From positions 372,001-436,000 of the forward strand of contig NBIV01000019.1 of NCBI GenBank assembly GCA_003194525.1: a stretch of 64,000 nt of DNA, read 5' to 3'. This DNA is from Gracilariopsis chorda. Its lineage: Eukaryota; Rhodophyta; Florideophyceae; Gracilariales; Gracilariaceae. The stretch's first letter is position 1. Each line of letters begins with the position of its first letter. Positions 43,100 through 55,920 of this stretch are shown in pieces. Below the pieces are notes generated by a model, which saw only the letters and a program-made list of their open reading frames with translations, searched no databases and was not told where the DNA came from. The translations under genes were made by a program, and so were the position numbers.

Positions 43100-44990
43100 G
43101 GTCATGATGCCGTATGCGGCTTACCCTCGTGTGCACTCAGCTGAGTTTGCTCGACTGGAATCGATGATCCACATCTCTTAGGTGGCTCATGTGTCTCTCC
43201 TTGAAGAGGTAAACGAACTTCGTCAAAAAGTTAAAATTGCCCAAGTTCGGGATGTCTTGGGATGTATCCGAATCTTATGTCGAGAATAGAACATTTCGGA
43301 ATTTCTGGGTTCGCCAAGTTCCTTCGTCAAGGACAACAACAAGTTTGTCAATGACGTTCAAGTGGCCCTGGAACGTGTGCACTTTCCTTTGGATGCGCTG
43401 GAAGCAATCATCTGTATGGATGCAGAAGTGCCCGTGGAAGCAAAAAACCAGGTCGTCTCTATCCATTCAACTCGCAATTCGAACAAACAACAGGCTCGTA
43501 AACCCAAAAAAGATGTTCACTACCTTGATTTGGGCTTTTCAGATTCTGACTCCGATCGCTGCTCAGTGGAGCCGTGATCGGACTAGTCGGGTTCCGATTA
43601 ATAACGCAGGAATTACCGTGCGACGAAGTTGAAATCGACTTATACTACTCAGGGAGTCATTCGCTCTTTCCAGAAAGGTCGACTCCACCTGGTGCTCAAT
43701 GATTTAAAGCCTACAAATCCACTTTACCGGAAATTGTTATCGTATCGATATTGTCGATTGGATGATTCATCATCTACTTGGTCTGCCCAAAGTACCGGAA
43801 AGGTTAAGGAATGCATCAAACGCATGAATATTACTCTTCAATCGAGTCATTTTTCAGAAGAAGATCCAAATCTGGTGCTTGACTTCCTCGCTAGGTTCGT
43901 TCAGGAGGCTGACATACTCTGCATGAGTGAAGCCCAAGCTTATCTCGCGTTACCATAATTTCTAACGGGTATGGCTGAAGATCAGTTCCCTTCCGTTCGA
44001 GGAACCTCAAAAGCCTCGGAAGGAGGAGTTACTTGCTGCTCGGAAGCAGTTCATTACCTTTTCAGGTCATACGCTACGGGAAACGCAATCCACAAGGCGA
44101 TACTCGCGCTACGCGATACGAAACAGAAGCCTGGTGAAACCGAAACGGTCTATTCAACCCGCTTGAATAAAACGTTTCACCATTTTGGTAATGATTATTC
44201 CGCACAGGAGCGGTGTACGATAGTCGTTGATGGATTGGATGCCGCAATATGAGCGCTCGTCGCATGACACCGTGAGGATACCCGGAAGATCTCATACCTT
44301 GAAATGGTCCAGTATGCCCAGGCTGAGGGAGAAACTCACCGTGCACGAAGTCAACCAAAAGGCCAGTCGGCGGGAGCTCTCTTAGTAGAGGAGTGGACAA
44401 AATCGATATCTTTGCTCCAGGGCAGAACCGCGAAGGTGGATATGGACAACTTTCAGTACGCTGGAAGTTGCCCTGCCTCGTTTGCGACTACGGAATTTCT
44501 GTAAACATCGACCCCGATTTCAAAAGAAGACACCGCTTTGTACGCTGGAGCGGCACGGATTCAGGCCACTCCGCTCGCTCACGCCTCACGCAGATCCTGT
44601 CTTACCTGCCCTGGATGAGTCGTACCGAAACAGCCACGTCAATCAGATAGCTATGGTCAATACAATAAAGGGGCACCGGCTATCTGTCATATATGTTACC
44701 ATCATGGTCATGTCGCCCCGAAATCTGACTTGAAATTCCGGAAGGTGCCCAAGATTATCATGAAATACAAAACGAGGACCCCAGCTGATCGGGCCCGAGT
44801 GCTAAGTACTTCATATGAAGATGTGAACGCATTACTAGCTAACGAAGCAGTGGCACGCAGGGATATTGCCGTGGTTAAACCCAGTCTTGATCAACCGGTG
44901 GACGTGGTCGTACCCACCAATGGGATTTTTTCTGGTTCGCACCATGGGATGGTGACACCGAGTTCGGTGACTCCCTCCTCGAAAAACTAG
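43100..44990 (+). pseudogene. G3 gag
   Basis: Fragments in several frames. ALERVHFPLDALEAII lies at 43362-43577. 43629-43958 and 43971-44252 form the central Gag domain (NLVLDFLARFVQEADILCM; LDT-rich and RLNKTFHHFGNDYSA segments). A degenerate zinc knuckle CHICYHHGHVAPKSD near 44685-44730 lacks its last Cys. 44730-44990 is the linker to protease. Many stops are present. Confidence 0.7.
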
Positions 44991-45181
44991 ATTCGGGAGT
45001 CTCCCCTATGTGAGGCGCGTCTTCTGAGCCGAAGTTGACGCCCAAGGCGGTACAGCTTCGCTCCCCCGCAATCAATATCTTTACTAGGACAATGGCTGCA
45101 ACGGACGTGAGGTCGGAAACCATCTCGGTTATACGTCGTGCTTGGATACGTTCTCATAATTGCCGTATTCCAGGTTGAGCT

Positions 45182-48100
45182 TTGGTCATCGCCAAGAGAT
45201 ACTACAAAGTTTATGCCGATCTTGGCCTGTGCAACCAATTTATGGTTGGTCAGTTATCTGTTTTAGATATAGGGGCTGCGCCCAACCTTATCAACTCCGA
45301 AATAGTTTTCCAGGCTGTTCGGGCTAACATTCGTTGTGGACCAGACCTGGATATCTCCGACGCAAATAACAATCCCCTGAAGACCGTGGGATACGTTCCT
45401 CTCTTTGTGAGATTGCGTAGCTGTATGGTTCAACTGGACTTCATTGTTTGCGATAAAGTCGCAGCACCAGTGATTCTTGGTTTTTACTGTTGTGATCGCT
45501 TTGTCAAAGGAATCCGCCCCAGTGCGAAAACCGTGGAGATGGCAAACGGTTCTACCGTACTTATTGTCCGGAAGCCGCTAAAGCGTACGTCGCTAAAGCT
45601 TGTACCCATACCGGCTGCCCAGGAAATGCAAAACACGAATCCTGGTTCTACAAAACTTCGTATCGCTCATTCAATTTCCGTACCATCGAAGTACCAGGTC
45701 CGGGTCACAGTTGTTTCCAAACAGAGTGGATACCATGTTGTTAAACCGCTTTCTTCGCTATACGACCAGCGCTGACTCGCACTTGCGAACGGAGTCTTTT
45801 CTAACAACGCTGATGTTTCTTTTAAGGTCCTGGTTGCCAACTTTGGCAAAACCACTCAGTGATTAGTCAAAAACCAATTCCTGGGTTCGGTTCTCCCACA
45901 TCGGCGGGTAATCGTGCCAACGAACATTCTAGTGGCTGCCGTCCTGGGAGTGGAAGACTATAAGTCTTCCCTTAGACTTACACACCTCAAACAGTGCTGA
46001 GAGTAATTCGGATCCTGACCTCGAAAGTTAACGAACTACAGAAGCCCGTGCGCTACCACCAGGTTCAGAAAAGGCAAAACCTATGGAGGAATTCGAGTAG
46101 CTTGATTTGGACCATGTCCGTGACCCTCATCGTGAGAAACTACGGGATATACTTCGTGTGTTTATCCCTATATGGGACAGTTCGCTTGGAACAATAGGAA
46201 TAACGGAGCACCGTATTGATTTGTTACCGAACACTCGGGCAATTGGACAGCATCCATATTGGGCTGGACTGACAGCCCGTGAAGAGGGAAAATCTCAAAT
46301 CGACAAGATGTTATACGCTGCTATCATTGAACCCGCTCAATCTACTTGGGCTTCGATAGTAGTGCTCGTTCCGAATTTGTATGGATCTTGGAGATTTTGT
46401 GTCGATTACAGACGCCCAACACAGTTACAGTCAAGAACGTTTACACGATCCCTCGGATGGACGAGTACATCGACTCACTTGGGAGTGCTACGGTATTCAC
46501 CGCTCTTGATGCCAGATGGCAAGTGCCTATGTGCAGGGAGGACCGCGGCAGAACTGGGTTTGTGTGTCACCAAGGACTATATCGTTTTAAACGAATGCCC
46601 TTCGTGTTAACTAATGCACCTGCCACGTTTCAACTTTCCATATCTATTCTATTGCCCAGGATCAAATGGACAACCTCCTTGGTGTATCTCAACGATACAA
46701 CCGTGTTCTCCAACAACTTGGATGATCACATAACCCATGTGAGGAACGTCATACTTGTACTGCAAGATGCAGTAATTACGCTGAAACTCAAGACGTGCAA
46801 GTTCCGTACCAATTCGGTGAAGTATTTTGGACATATAGTCCACTCCAGACAGCTCCCGACAAACTATGTAACAGTTAAGTCGATGAAAAACGCGAAACAT
46901 CCGACTACGCAAATGGACCTCCGATCATTTATCGGACTTTTGTAACGTATATCATCGGTTTGTCCGGAATCTCGGGAAGCTTGCGATACCTCTGAGTGCT
47001 CTCCAACAGAAGGGACAGCGAGTTAAACTGGTAACTTTTGGCAATGCAGAAGCGTCTGACTTCACGGCTCTCTATAAAGTTGTGACGTCTCGCCCAATAT
47101 TGGCGCCGCCAAGTCTTGGTTTACTCTATGAAAAGGATACTGATAACTAGGTCGGCTGTGGGCTATTTCAAGTGAACAAAGACGGTGAACGATCCCCAAT
47201 CGGATATTGGTCTCGAATATTGAACGTGCAGGAACGTAAGTACTCGGTTTCTGAAAAAGAGTGTCTTGACTTTGTTTGCGCGCCTGCTACTCTTCGCCCA
47301 TATGTTATGGGAGCCCATTTTCAGGCACATACGGATCAGTCGTGCCTCCATTGGCTCATAAAGATTGCCAAACCATTGGGAAGCCTTATGCGTGGGCGCC
47401 CCTGACTCCCAGAATTGGATTTCGAAGTACTCTACAAAAAGGGAACAATTAACACGCAATTTAACACGTTTTTCCGCGTGGGAACCACTTCGGAAAAATA
47501 ACCGGTCAATGATCTCGAGATACCGTGTTTGGTGGTTGAGAACAATGAACGGAATACCAAGGATTGGTCAGACGACATTGGTGATGATATTCTAGCTTCT
47601 GAAACTTCGGAGTCGACGAACGAAAGCTTATTTACGCCTTTCACTCTTGAAGAGTTCATTGGCGAGCAACAATGCGACCCATTATGTACGCAGATTCACA
47701 ATCGCTTCAATGGAGGATATGAAGTACCTTTTCTGATGAACGATCAGGGATACCTTGTCAGGTTGGCAAGTTCTTCTTCACAGAGTGTGGTACCCCACTC
47801 CTTACAGAGACGGGTTCTCCACCTTTCTAATTATGTGACACTAACAGCACAAACAGGGGATAGGAAGTTATATCTAACTCTCCGCATAGATTTCTGCTGG
47901 CCCGCTATGGCATTAGACTGTTTTTCAGTTCGCTGGTTTTGTACAGAATGCGCGAAGAACAACTTGAAGTTATGGAAATACTCTAAGAAGTTAAACCTGT
48001 TCCCAGCTCGCCCTCCGCTGGAATTCATGGCCATCGATATACTCGGCGAGTTCATTTGGATACCTCGAGAAAACGACTACCTGCAGGTAACAAACGACGG

Positions 48101-48898
48101 GTTCTCTACACTCGTACGGATAGTGCTGCTTAAACGAACTACCACTGCCGCGTTGGCAGAAGCCGTCGCCACACACTGGGTGTTCTTTTACGGTCCACCC
48201 CTCGATTTTTTATCCGGCGATGGCCCCCAGTTTACGTCAAAGTTCTTTCAAAACGTTTGTCGTATTCTCAATGTTCGAAATATGTTCGTCACAACATATC
48301 ACCCGCAGGGTAATGGAAAAGTAGAACGATTCCATCTTACGATGCTTAACGCATTACAATCCTATGCTGCAGTTCATCCTAAGGATTGGGACCAGTATAC
48401 CATTGCAGTTACGTATGTCTACAATACCCAGGTACATTGGGTTACGTCGCTTTCATCTTTTGGATGGCGCTGTCACAAATCCCACCCCCCTTGGCAATCG
48501 AAGCTCAACCAAATTTGACGGCGTACCCTTCACCGCGGTTATACAGGGATAACTGGAAAACATGGTTAAAGAAGATGATACCGGTTGCCCGGAATGATAT
48601 GGACAAAGTGCAACTTGCGTACAAGCGTATTTTTGATGGCAAGCTCCGTCAACCGCTGCTGCCGGCTAACACAAATGACTTTGCTTTCCTTTGTAAGGAG
48701 TATTATAATCCTGAAAATGGAAAGCTTCATAAGCTTCCTCCAATCGTGGACGCACCCTATCGATTGGTTTCTACTGCCAATGGCATAGTCGTCATGGACA
48801 TTAACGACCAACACGAACGGGTTTCACGCAACCGCGTTACTGTATCTCGTCACCCTTACCCAGCCCCTGATAACGGGTACACCTCGACGGTAATCTGA
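45182..48898 (+). pseudogene. G3 pol: protease, RT, RNase H, integrase
   Basis: Protease at 45182-45775: LDIGAAPNLIN (Ile replaces Thr of the DTG triad) and VILGFYCCDRFV. RT at 46107-46945 changes frame near 46380; the active site reads YLNDTTVFS (46685-46696 region), Asn replacing the first Asp. RNase H is at about 47000-47405 (SPIGYWSR, KECLDFV, TDQSCLHWL). Integrase at 47529-48440 has all three catalytic acids: AIDILGEF, SGDGPQFTSKFF, HPQGNGKVERFH. The integrase C-terminus continues in another frame to 48898 (PYRLVSTANGIVV). Confidence 0.88.
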
Positions 48899-49075
48899 AC
48901 TTAGACGACCTGCTCGCGGTTCAACAGACCTACGGAAAGTAAATTCCAAGTTCTTGGTCTCCGAGAACCAGAATACCATAGATCAAGGTTAGAAACGAGT
49001 CTTTTGGTACCCTTGAATGGTTCGATCTTACGGGAATCAGTACTAAGAGACGTAAAATCGGACAATTAGTCCCGA

Positions 49076-49200
49076 GAATTCGTTATCGAACGCATCATGC
49101 TTCACGAATATAACCCACAGGGATTGGTCTACTACCAAATCCGTTGGTATGGGTACCCTCTATAAGAAGACACGATGACCATTTAACACCTACCTAGGAC
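49076..49200 (+). pseudogene. Decayed chromodomain of G3
   Basis: EFVIERIMLHEYNPQGLVYY, then QIRWYGYP, fits the chromodomain pattern of gypsy chromoviruses. A TAA follows GYPL before EDT, and a second TAA follows shortly. A Lys/Arg-rich tail (KKKRRRR) near 49326-49350 could be a nuclear localisation signal. Confidence 0.7.
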
Positions 49201-49460
49201 TAAAGTCAACAATATCAGCGAAGGACTCGGATATCCATACCAGCACTGGTGGCTAAAGCCCAAGTAGGGTAGAACCGTACCCTGTCCTTGATGGTTATGA
49301 AGTGACCACGAAGCGGAGAAAGCGAAGAAGAAAAGAAGAAGAAGAAGCTCCTCACGGATGGACCAAGAAGTTGATGACCTGTAGCAAGTAGAATACTACC
49401 GAATTAACGGTTATACCGGATTAACGGATTAAAGAAGAAACATCATGATGATGAAGAAAA

Positions 49461-50042
49461 CTATGAAATGGAGAATGCAGAAGAAGTATGAAGAAATATG
49501 TAAGAAGAACCACAAGTATGGTTTAATCCAGAAGCTATTGCAAGATTTATCACCGATACGTGAAGGTCAGAATACTGTAAAAGGTATCCCGACGAAGGGC
49601 CCACACCAGAGTGACTGTTTGACTGAAGATAGTTCGTCACAGCGAACGCTAAAAGCTGTCCGACATCTACCATGTCCAGAGATACCGGGATACCAAGTTG
49701 TTGGAGGTTTTCGCGCAACGAGATGACTGGAGGGTCCGTTACCACCGTAAGTGGCTCGTCCGCTAGAAGTTGCTGCTCACTCATCTGAGTTACGAAGCCC
49801 CTCCCCTTGGAAGCACCCGATTGGTTGGACGCACCAGGGTTGCTTAGCCCAACCGAATACACGACCAGTCTATGGTAAAGGCTGCCACTCTCGTTGGCCT
49901 GGCCATCTATCAGCAGAGCATCGAAATCGACCGACGGCTCGTAATCATCATGAAATACGGATCCTGTCGGATGACTGGCTCGTATGGTCCATGGAACACT
50001 GCTTGGATCAAATGCATGAGCATGGGACACCGTTGCACTCAC
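49461..50042 (-). CDS. Antisense ORF in the 3' part of G3
   Basis: A 193-residue minus-strand frame downstream of pol, starting at ATG 50042, in an element whose sense frames are full of stops. Composition is ordinary protein-like (Ser/Leu/Val-rich, no low complexity) with no recognised domain, signal peptide or membrane segment. Plus-strand frames of 135 codons also overlap it, so chance is possible. Antisense ORFs in this position are known in some plant gypsy elements. Confidence 0.3.
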   Translation of the reverse strand: MSATVSHAHAFDPSSVPWTIRASHPTGSVFHDDYEPSVDFDALLIDGQANESGSLYHRLVVYSVGLSNPGASNQSGASKGRGFVTQMSEQQLLADEPLTVVTDPPVISLRENLQQLGIPVSLDMVDVGQLLAFAVTNYLQSNSHSGVGPSSGYLLQYSDLHVSVINLAIASGLNHTCGSSYIFLHTSSAFSIS

Positions 50043-50789
50043 ATACGGGTCGTAATAGACGAAGTTTACAGAGGTTGGATGCCGGCGACCGGGAGCTTTA
50101 TCACGAGGATGTCTTGGGCCTTGACCATGGTTATCCCACGGAACGGTATCCCAGTTGACTCAATGACATCCACGATATATAAGACTTCTTCCTCTTTGCG
50201 TTGGCATACCAATGGGATTATCAGGTTGAGCTCCTTGATGATGGTCCTTACCATCGTCGGTAGAAATCAAAGACGCTAGTTCTCAAACGCCTCCCAGAGA
50301 AGAAAAACCACTACGCGAGTAGCCCACTATGTAACAATAAGCACACAATAACTAAATTTCGGATTATCAATGATTTGGGAACTTAAATTAGGAAAAAAGG
50401 GAGACCATTCGTGGAAACCCCTCCTGGGTACCTCTAGCTGACCCCACCACAGTACTAACGCCGCAAAGCGACCTCTAGACAGTTGCAGGAGATAAATTTC
50501 GGTTTAGATGTTGTTAGTACTCGTTTTTCGTCTTATGCGTTGAACTGTAGGACGGTTGATATCACATATGAGCAGGTAATTCCTTTTTACCTGTTATCGT
50601 CTGCAGTTCACTCGCTTTGGTTGCGATATTTCGTGGTTTAAAGAGAAATCTGTAAAGAGCAATGCTTGCGTGCATACGTTCCTAGGTGAGTTGGATCATG
50701 AATGATTCAATGCTGACGGAGCATCAGTTAACCTCAGGTACGAGTGGACCGTCGGAAATAATGGATGAAAATGGATATGAATTTTAATT

Positions 50790-51770
50790 GGTATTTTTGG
50801 AACCTTCATGGGTGATCTGTGTGGTATCCGAAACAGATCGGCGCCCGGCAAGCGTACGGATATTTTTTGTGGTTGGCATGATTCACACGTGTCGTTTTGT
50901 GCACTGGTCGACAGTGCCGCCGAGTGCACAAGTGTGTGGATTACAAGTGTGGCACACTACCGTATTAGTATTTTTAGTCTATTGTGACCCAGTAGTACTT
51001 AAGGGAGGATGGCCTTGCCTTTTCACCCGGAGGTAAAGATGAGCTGTGACTCGGCTGTGCGTTTATGTCCTGTGCGAAGTAACCAACTACTGCTGGGGTT
51101 CCAACGCATTCAGTCTCGGTATACTCACCTACACAGTTTCACTGAAAATCCTTGATCTTTTCTACCGCGTGGGTTCGCCCGGGGGTCACTTTTTTTAACC
51201 GTTTTGGTTATTTTCTGTGGTAAGAACAGATAACCTTTCTACTTAGTACTGATTCTTGCCGTGCTGGCCTAACAAAAAAACACCCTCAACCGGCAGGTTT
51301 TTTTTGTCTTTACGCACGACCTGCGGGATTGTATATTACCTTTTGGTTTTTCCTCTTTTTCGTTTTTGGATTCTCCATGGACCAAAATACTACTCAAATA
51401 AACATGTGCACTACTTTGACTAGCTGGTTATCTTTTTGGTATCATATCCGACGGTATAGCCGGAAGCACCTCAGTTTTACACCTGACAGAGGCCCTGTCA
51501 ATACGCCTACCTGACAAAAGAGCAAGACTGACAACACATTGGGAGGATTTCCCGCCTAGGGATATTGCTCCACACTTTTCCATTACCTTCACTTGACCTT
51601 CATCAACTAATGTGTACATGGAAGCTATATTAAACCTGTCTAATGAGTTTGAAGCTGTATGGAACATGTATCTCTTTCCTACCGACGTGAAAAGCTTCTA
51701 ATCGCAGTTTTCAATATTTCTATACCAAAATTGGATCTAATCAGTATCAAAAACTCTTGATTTATATTGG
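50790..51770 (+). repeat. 3' LTR of G3
   Basis: Begins ggtatttttggaaccttc; the end is estimated from a weak match around 51745-51770 to 42845-42865. Confidence 0.7.
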
Positions 51771-51814
51771 ACCTATATCGAAACCGTATCTCAGATTGCC
51801 ACTGGGGGCCTATG

Positions 51815-52150
51815 TGTTGATTCCGATTCCCTACTTTTTTTCCAAGAAAGAAAATATATCTCTGAGCTTAATTTGCACGTCTGCATTTATCTCAAAAGCA
51901 TCGCTCTGAAGCCGAGGATACGAATCAATTATCACCTTGCTCAGGTTTCGGGATGATTATGAAATTCGTTTTTCATTTCACATCGATACACCTTGACCAG
52001 ATCTTTACAGCCGTTTTGCCTTGATAGCCCGTTCTTTATTCTAATTTCGCAAATGAATAGAAATTTGGGATCTGTCTTGTGCTCTACGCATCTCCAGTAA
52101 GCCTTTCTTAAAAAAGTTTTTGACTTCAACCACTTCATCATTGTCTTCAT
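51815..52150 (-). pseudogene. FLYWCH-like zinc-finger fragment
   Basis: The minus-strand frame from 52150 reads KAYWRCVEHKTD, an internal Cys, and ends YRC..NEFHNHPE. YWRC and HxHP fit the FLYWCH zinc finger found next to MULE-type transposases. A frameshift near 51940 leads to a further open stretch (KVIIDSYPRLQSDAF) ending near 51815. No MULE catalytic domain is visible. Confidence 0.35.
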
Positions 52151-54540
52151 TGCTCTCTATACCAATTCCGGTACCATCGTCACTAATCCAGTTGATATGC
52201 TTGTTGTAACTGAGATCTCTTCAAAAGATATCATACTCAAATCAGCCGACAGTGAACTGCACCTCCTTGATGACATGTACGCGTACCGAAGTTTCTCCTA
52301 CTTCTGCTGTAAAAGACTTTACGGCTTCTCAGCACAAGCTGTGCATGTCTCTCTCGTCTAGTGCATCATCTTGCTTTGGAATTTGCTCCAGCGCCCTAAC
52401 TGTAGAAACAGCTCAAAACACATTAATATCACCGGCAGGAAATACATTAATGTGAGATGGGCTACCGTTTTCCAATATGTTTTCTGTGCAGGGCATGTCG
52501 CTCTTTACACATAACACATCAATTACGTCTGTCTGAAAGGAACGTTCACGCTTTACTGTTTCCTTCCGTCTACGTGGTGAGAGGTTTGAAGCAGTCTCCC
52601 TCTTGGTATTGACATATTTCAATGTGCTCATCTTGGTATCTGAAGTCGACAAGACCTTTAATATGGCGTTACTGTTTTCTCTATTCTCAAAAGAAATATG
52701 TGTATTCTCCAAAACGTTCCAGGATGATCAATTTTCTGGCTTTTGGTCTCCACTCCAGATCTTCAAATGGCTATGAATTGACCCTATAGCAACACTTTGT
52801 ATCTATCGACATCGATGTTCTTTGAACAAGGTTCAAACGCATGGATATAGGAGGCAGAGAACGACAAAAACCCACTTCATCGACCCTGTCTGCAATTTCG
52901 CCGTACTGCTGCACTGGCATGACCCCTGCAGCGTTTCCTGAATGCAGAATTTTTGAAGCTGTTTCCAGTGTACTTCGTTGAACGGAAGTTCTGGATGTAA
53001 CGCAGACCTTGCAAACTCCAAACTCTTTTCATATATGCTGAGCTTGTTAATGAAATTTGGCAAATCTGAAACTTCTTCAAAAGAAACTACCACAACATCA
53101 TTTGTATCATAAATCGGTGTTTGACTGCCAGCCAGTTGCAATAAAGAACACTTTCAGGAATGAGTACTTTGGAAACAATATTCTCAAAAACATTGCGGAT
53201 AATCAGTGTGCCGTCCAAGTGTTGCGGCGACTACGAGAACAGCATTTCTCATCTATGCTATGGTTATACCCAGCTTTGCAGTTCTCCGAAATTGACCTCA
53301 ATTCCTCAGCTTCTGCTTTACTTCGGTCCTGATCTTTACTTTTGCCAAATATTAGAGCTGTTTCTCGCTCCTCGGATGCACTGAATACGAGATCCATGAC
53401 AATATATTGTGGGTAATTCTCGAAACCCTAAACAATAATGTCTGCTTTTTCGTTATCAATGTTCTTCTTCCCGGCCTTCTCTATTTTCTGAACAAGGCGA
53501 TGCTTTCAGGTCTTATATTGAACAAACGTGACATCACTTTCAGATACATCATCAAATCCTTTCTTTTCCGATGCTATGGGAGTACTCAGCATGTAGTGTT
53601 CTCACAGAGGCCCACCAGTACAGATTTGTAGGATTATTGTTATACCCGTTTGTACATTTATGTTGCAGCACTGCTCTGTGCTTGCGCCAAAAAACATTAA
53701 GCGTGCTATATCATAGGCTCGGGAGTTGTGATAATCACGTTTCTTTTCAGAGCAAAAAGTATCCAGCAAGTAGTTCTCTTTTGACATAATACAATTAACA
53801 CATTTCCGCGGAAACACGTGATAAAAGTCAGCATAAAAGAGTATCACAACTTACTGAGGGCATTACCAACCAAGAAAGTCATCAAAGAAAACAGTTCTGG
53901 TCTCCGAAAACTTGAGTTAATAAAAGATCTCTTCCCGACTATCCTTTCCCAATGATGTGCTGTAATATTAAGCGGTACAACAACATTGACGCGCGAGTCC
54001 CTCTCAAATAAACGATGTTGGAATGGATTTTTAAAATTTCCAGATGCTTCTGGCTGTAATCAGGTGATCGTTTCTTTGTATAGAACAGCTTTGGCATTCC
54101 CATTAGATTGGGTCCATTGTTCCTTGCGTGGAGAACAATTCCAGTTAGTGGATTAATATCCATAATTCTAGCAGCTACCAGCACATTACACATGTAATCC
54201 ATGGGAAGAAACTTGCGAATGAGCACATTCGATGTAGATTGGTCGTGATCGTTGACGATAACTGTTGCAATAAAGTTATAGACTGATTCAAACTGTGCCT
54301 ACTGCAACTTTGCCTCTTTTTTGAACTCCGGCTGGGCATTGTCCTTAAGCCCTGAGAAGGACTTCTCAGTTTCCATGAACTCAACGGCATCATATCTGCA
54401 ACCATTCCCCTCCTTAAAGCTTGAAATGCCTTCCAACACGCGACGCAAACTGAAGTTTAAAGTGCTGATGCACACACAGCCTCACAGCAAAACAAAACAG
54501 AGATTGAGTATGTTGGAATAAGCTTCAGAGATAAATGCCC
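52151..54540 (-). pseudogene. Decayed minus-strand coding region of unknown type
   Basis: A chain of protein-like segments. 54475-53939 reads through with one TAG, with segments such as RRVLEGISSFKEGNGC, NVLVAARIMDINPLTG and GIVLHARNNGPNLMG. Further frames are 53847-53602, 53397-53203, 53141-52833 and 52712-52413. I recognise no family. It could be one TE protein of several hundred residues broken by frameshifts, with the FLYWCH-like piece as its end. It is neither LTR-element nor PIF1-like in motif. Confidence 0.4.
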
Positions 54541-55920
54541 CATAATAAGGGAAAAGGGGGCTTCTAAGTCCACAGAAGAGGCGGGAGTAACAGAGAAGGT
54601 GCAGAAGAAGATGAGCATTGTAAAAGATCGTACGATTTGAGCGTGCTAGTGTTGCTCCCTTGCATTGTGTGGGAATGTAGACGTGACCCTGAAATACACA
54701 GGAAGAAAAATGGTTTGGATCGATGTAGCAAGCAGATGTTGCGAGCGAAACGACGGAGTGTCATTGGTAGTGTACACATGACATGGTCAAAATTGGAGAT
54801 AAATGGAGTAAATGTCCGGGATTCCTTGTGTACAGGCGTTGCACGACAAGAGTAGAAACGCAAGCAGAGTGCACGCGGGTTTGGTGCAGGTTTGTTGCCA
54901 AAAGCGCGCGTTTTTTGTTTGGATCTAAGTCGTGGTTTGGTAGATTCTTAAAGGCTGAAAGTGGTTAAGGGCGCGGTGCTGGGGTTAGCTCTTAGCTGTG
55001 ATTGGCTGTTGGGAAACCATCCTGAAACACGCCTGGGAGGCGGTCCCGTAATCTACGCCACTCTATCAACCGGTGTGAACTCTTGGCTCTGACTAATTAC
55101 CTTTTTTCTGTTTTCACTCAGAGTCAATTCGGCCTCTCCCTTATCGTACAGCTCAGAGGTTGGCACAGCAGTCATCTTTGCAGTTCCAGCCACTCAAAAG
55201 CAGTAGCATTTAACATGGAGCAGCAGAAAATAAACATTATGCTTTGCAGCTGCGGCTATTCAGTTTACTTAATGGTATTGAGACGTTATGAGGAACGAAC
55301 GGTTTTTATACGCTGAAAGAGACGTGCAATGTGTCTTATGGGCACAGCGCCAACTTTCAATAAACAAGAACTATCTCATACCTTGGAAACCATCAAGGTA
55401 CAGGCGATATTGTAAGAAAAACGGTTTACACACGGGTGATGCGGCGCGCAGCACTGTAAAAATGCAAAAAGAAGTAGAACGGAGAGAAAAGGTAGAAAAA
55501 ACAAAATCAGAATAGTATGCAGTTTACTACAATGAGTTAAAAACGTATAACATATTATAACTGTTATAGAGGGATTGAAAACTGAATAAAGTCATGAAGC
55601 ACTGATTTTGTAATAATAAAATGCATAGGATAAAATGTTTGCGCATTCTTGGGATTGAATTGTAGGTCATTGAGAAGCAGCGCATTACAGTTACTTTGAA
55701 TGCGCGAAAATGTCACGAGTAACTGCTTCACAGAAAACAGTGCTCATCTACAACCAATCCATCCACGGTCTTTCCGTGTCCATAATTAATGGAGGGTAAA
55801 AAAGCAAGAAAAATTGGAATTAGCTTCGAATATTGCACATATCTGCTTACGAAGACTTGAACTCGATAAAATGCAAGAGATATCGTTCTAGCGCCTGTTT
55901 GTTCTCGTAGAATCGGTCCA
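54541..55920. other. Stretch without a recognised gene
   Basis: Mixed then AT-rich sequence with only short frames (for example 54637-54855, 55083-55316, 55288-55515). The 3' end of the minus-strand Helitron would be expected here, but I could not identify its terminal hairpin. Confidence 0.5.

Larger units (their letters stand above)
41925..51770 (+). mobile_element. Ty3/gypsy chromovirus G3
   Basis: Long, strongly diverged LTRs begin GGTATTTTTGGAACCTTC at 41925 and 50790. Gag, protease, RT, RNase H, integrase and a decayed chromodomain lie between, all on the plus strand. Similarity of the two LTRs fades after about 800 bp, so ends near 42865 and 51770 are estimates. It cuts C3 in RNase H on the left. 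No target duplication is established. Catalytic residues of protease and RT are mutated; this is the most decayed LTR element here. Confidence 0.85.

Noticed and set aside
51700..51706. TTCTAA beside both G3 edges (41919-41924 and 51701-51706) as a target duplication
   Set aside because: Weak LTR similarity continues past 51706 to about 51770, and the C3 reading does not resume after it, so the match is probably chance.
41925..51770. Envelope gene that would make G3 an endogenous retrovirus
   Set aside because: After pol there is only a chromodomain and an antisense frame; no signal peptide, fusion peptide or membrane segment is seen.
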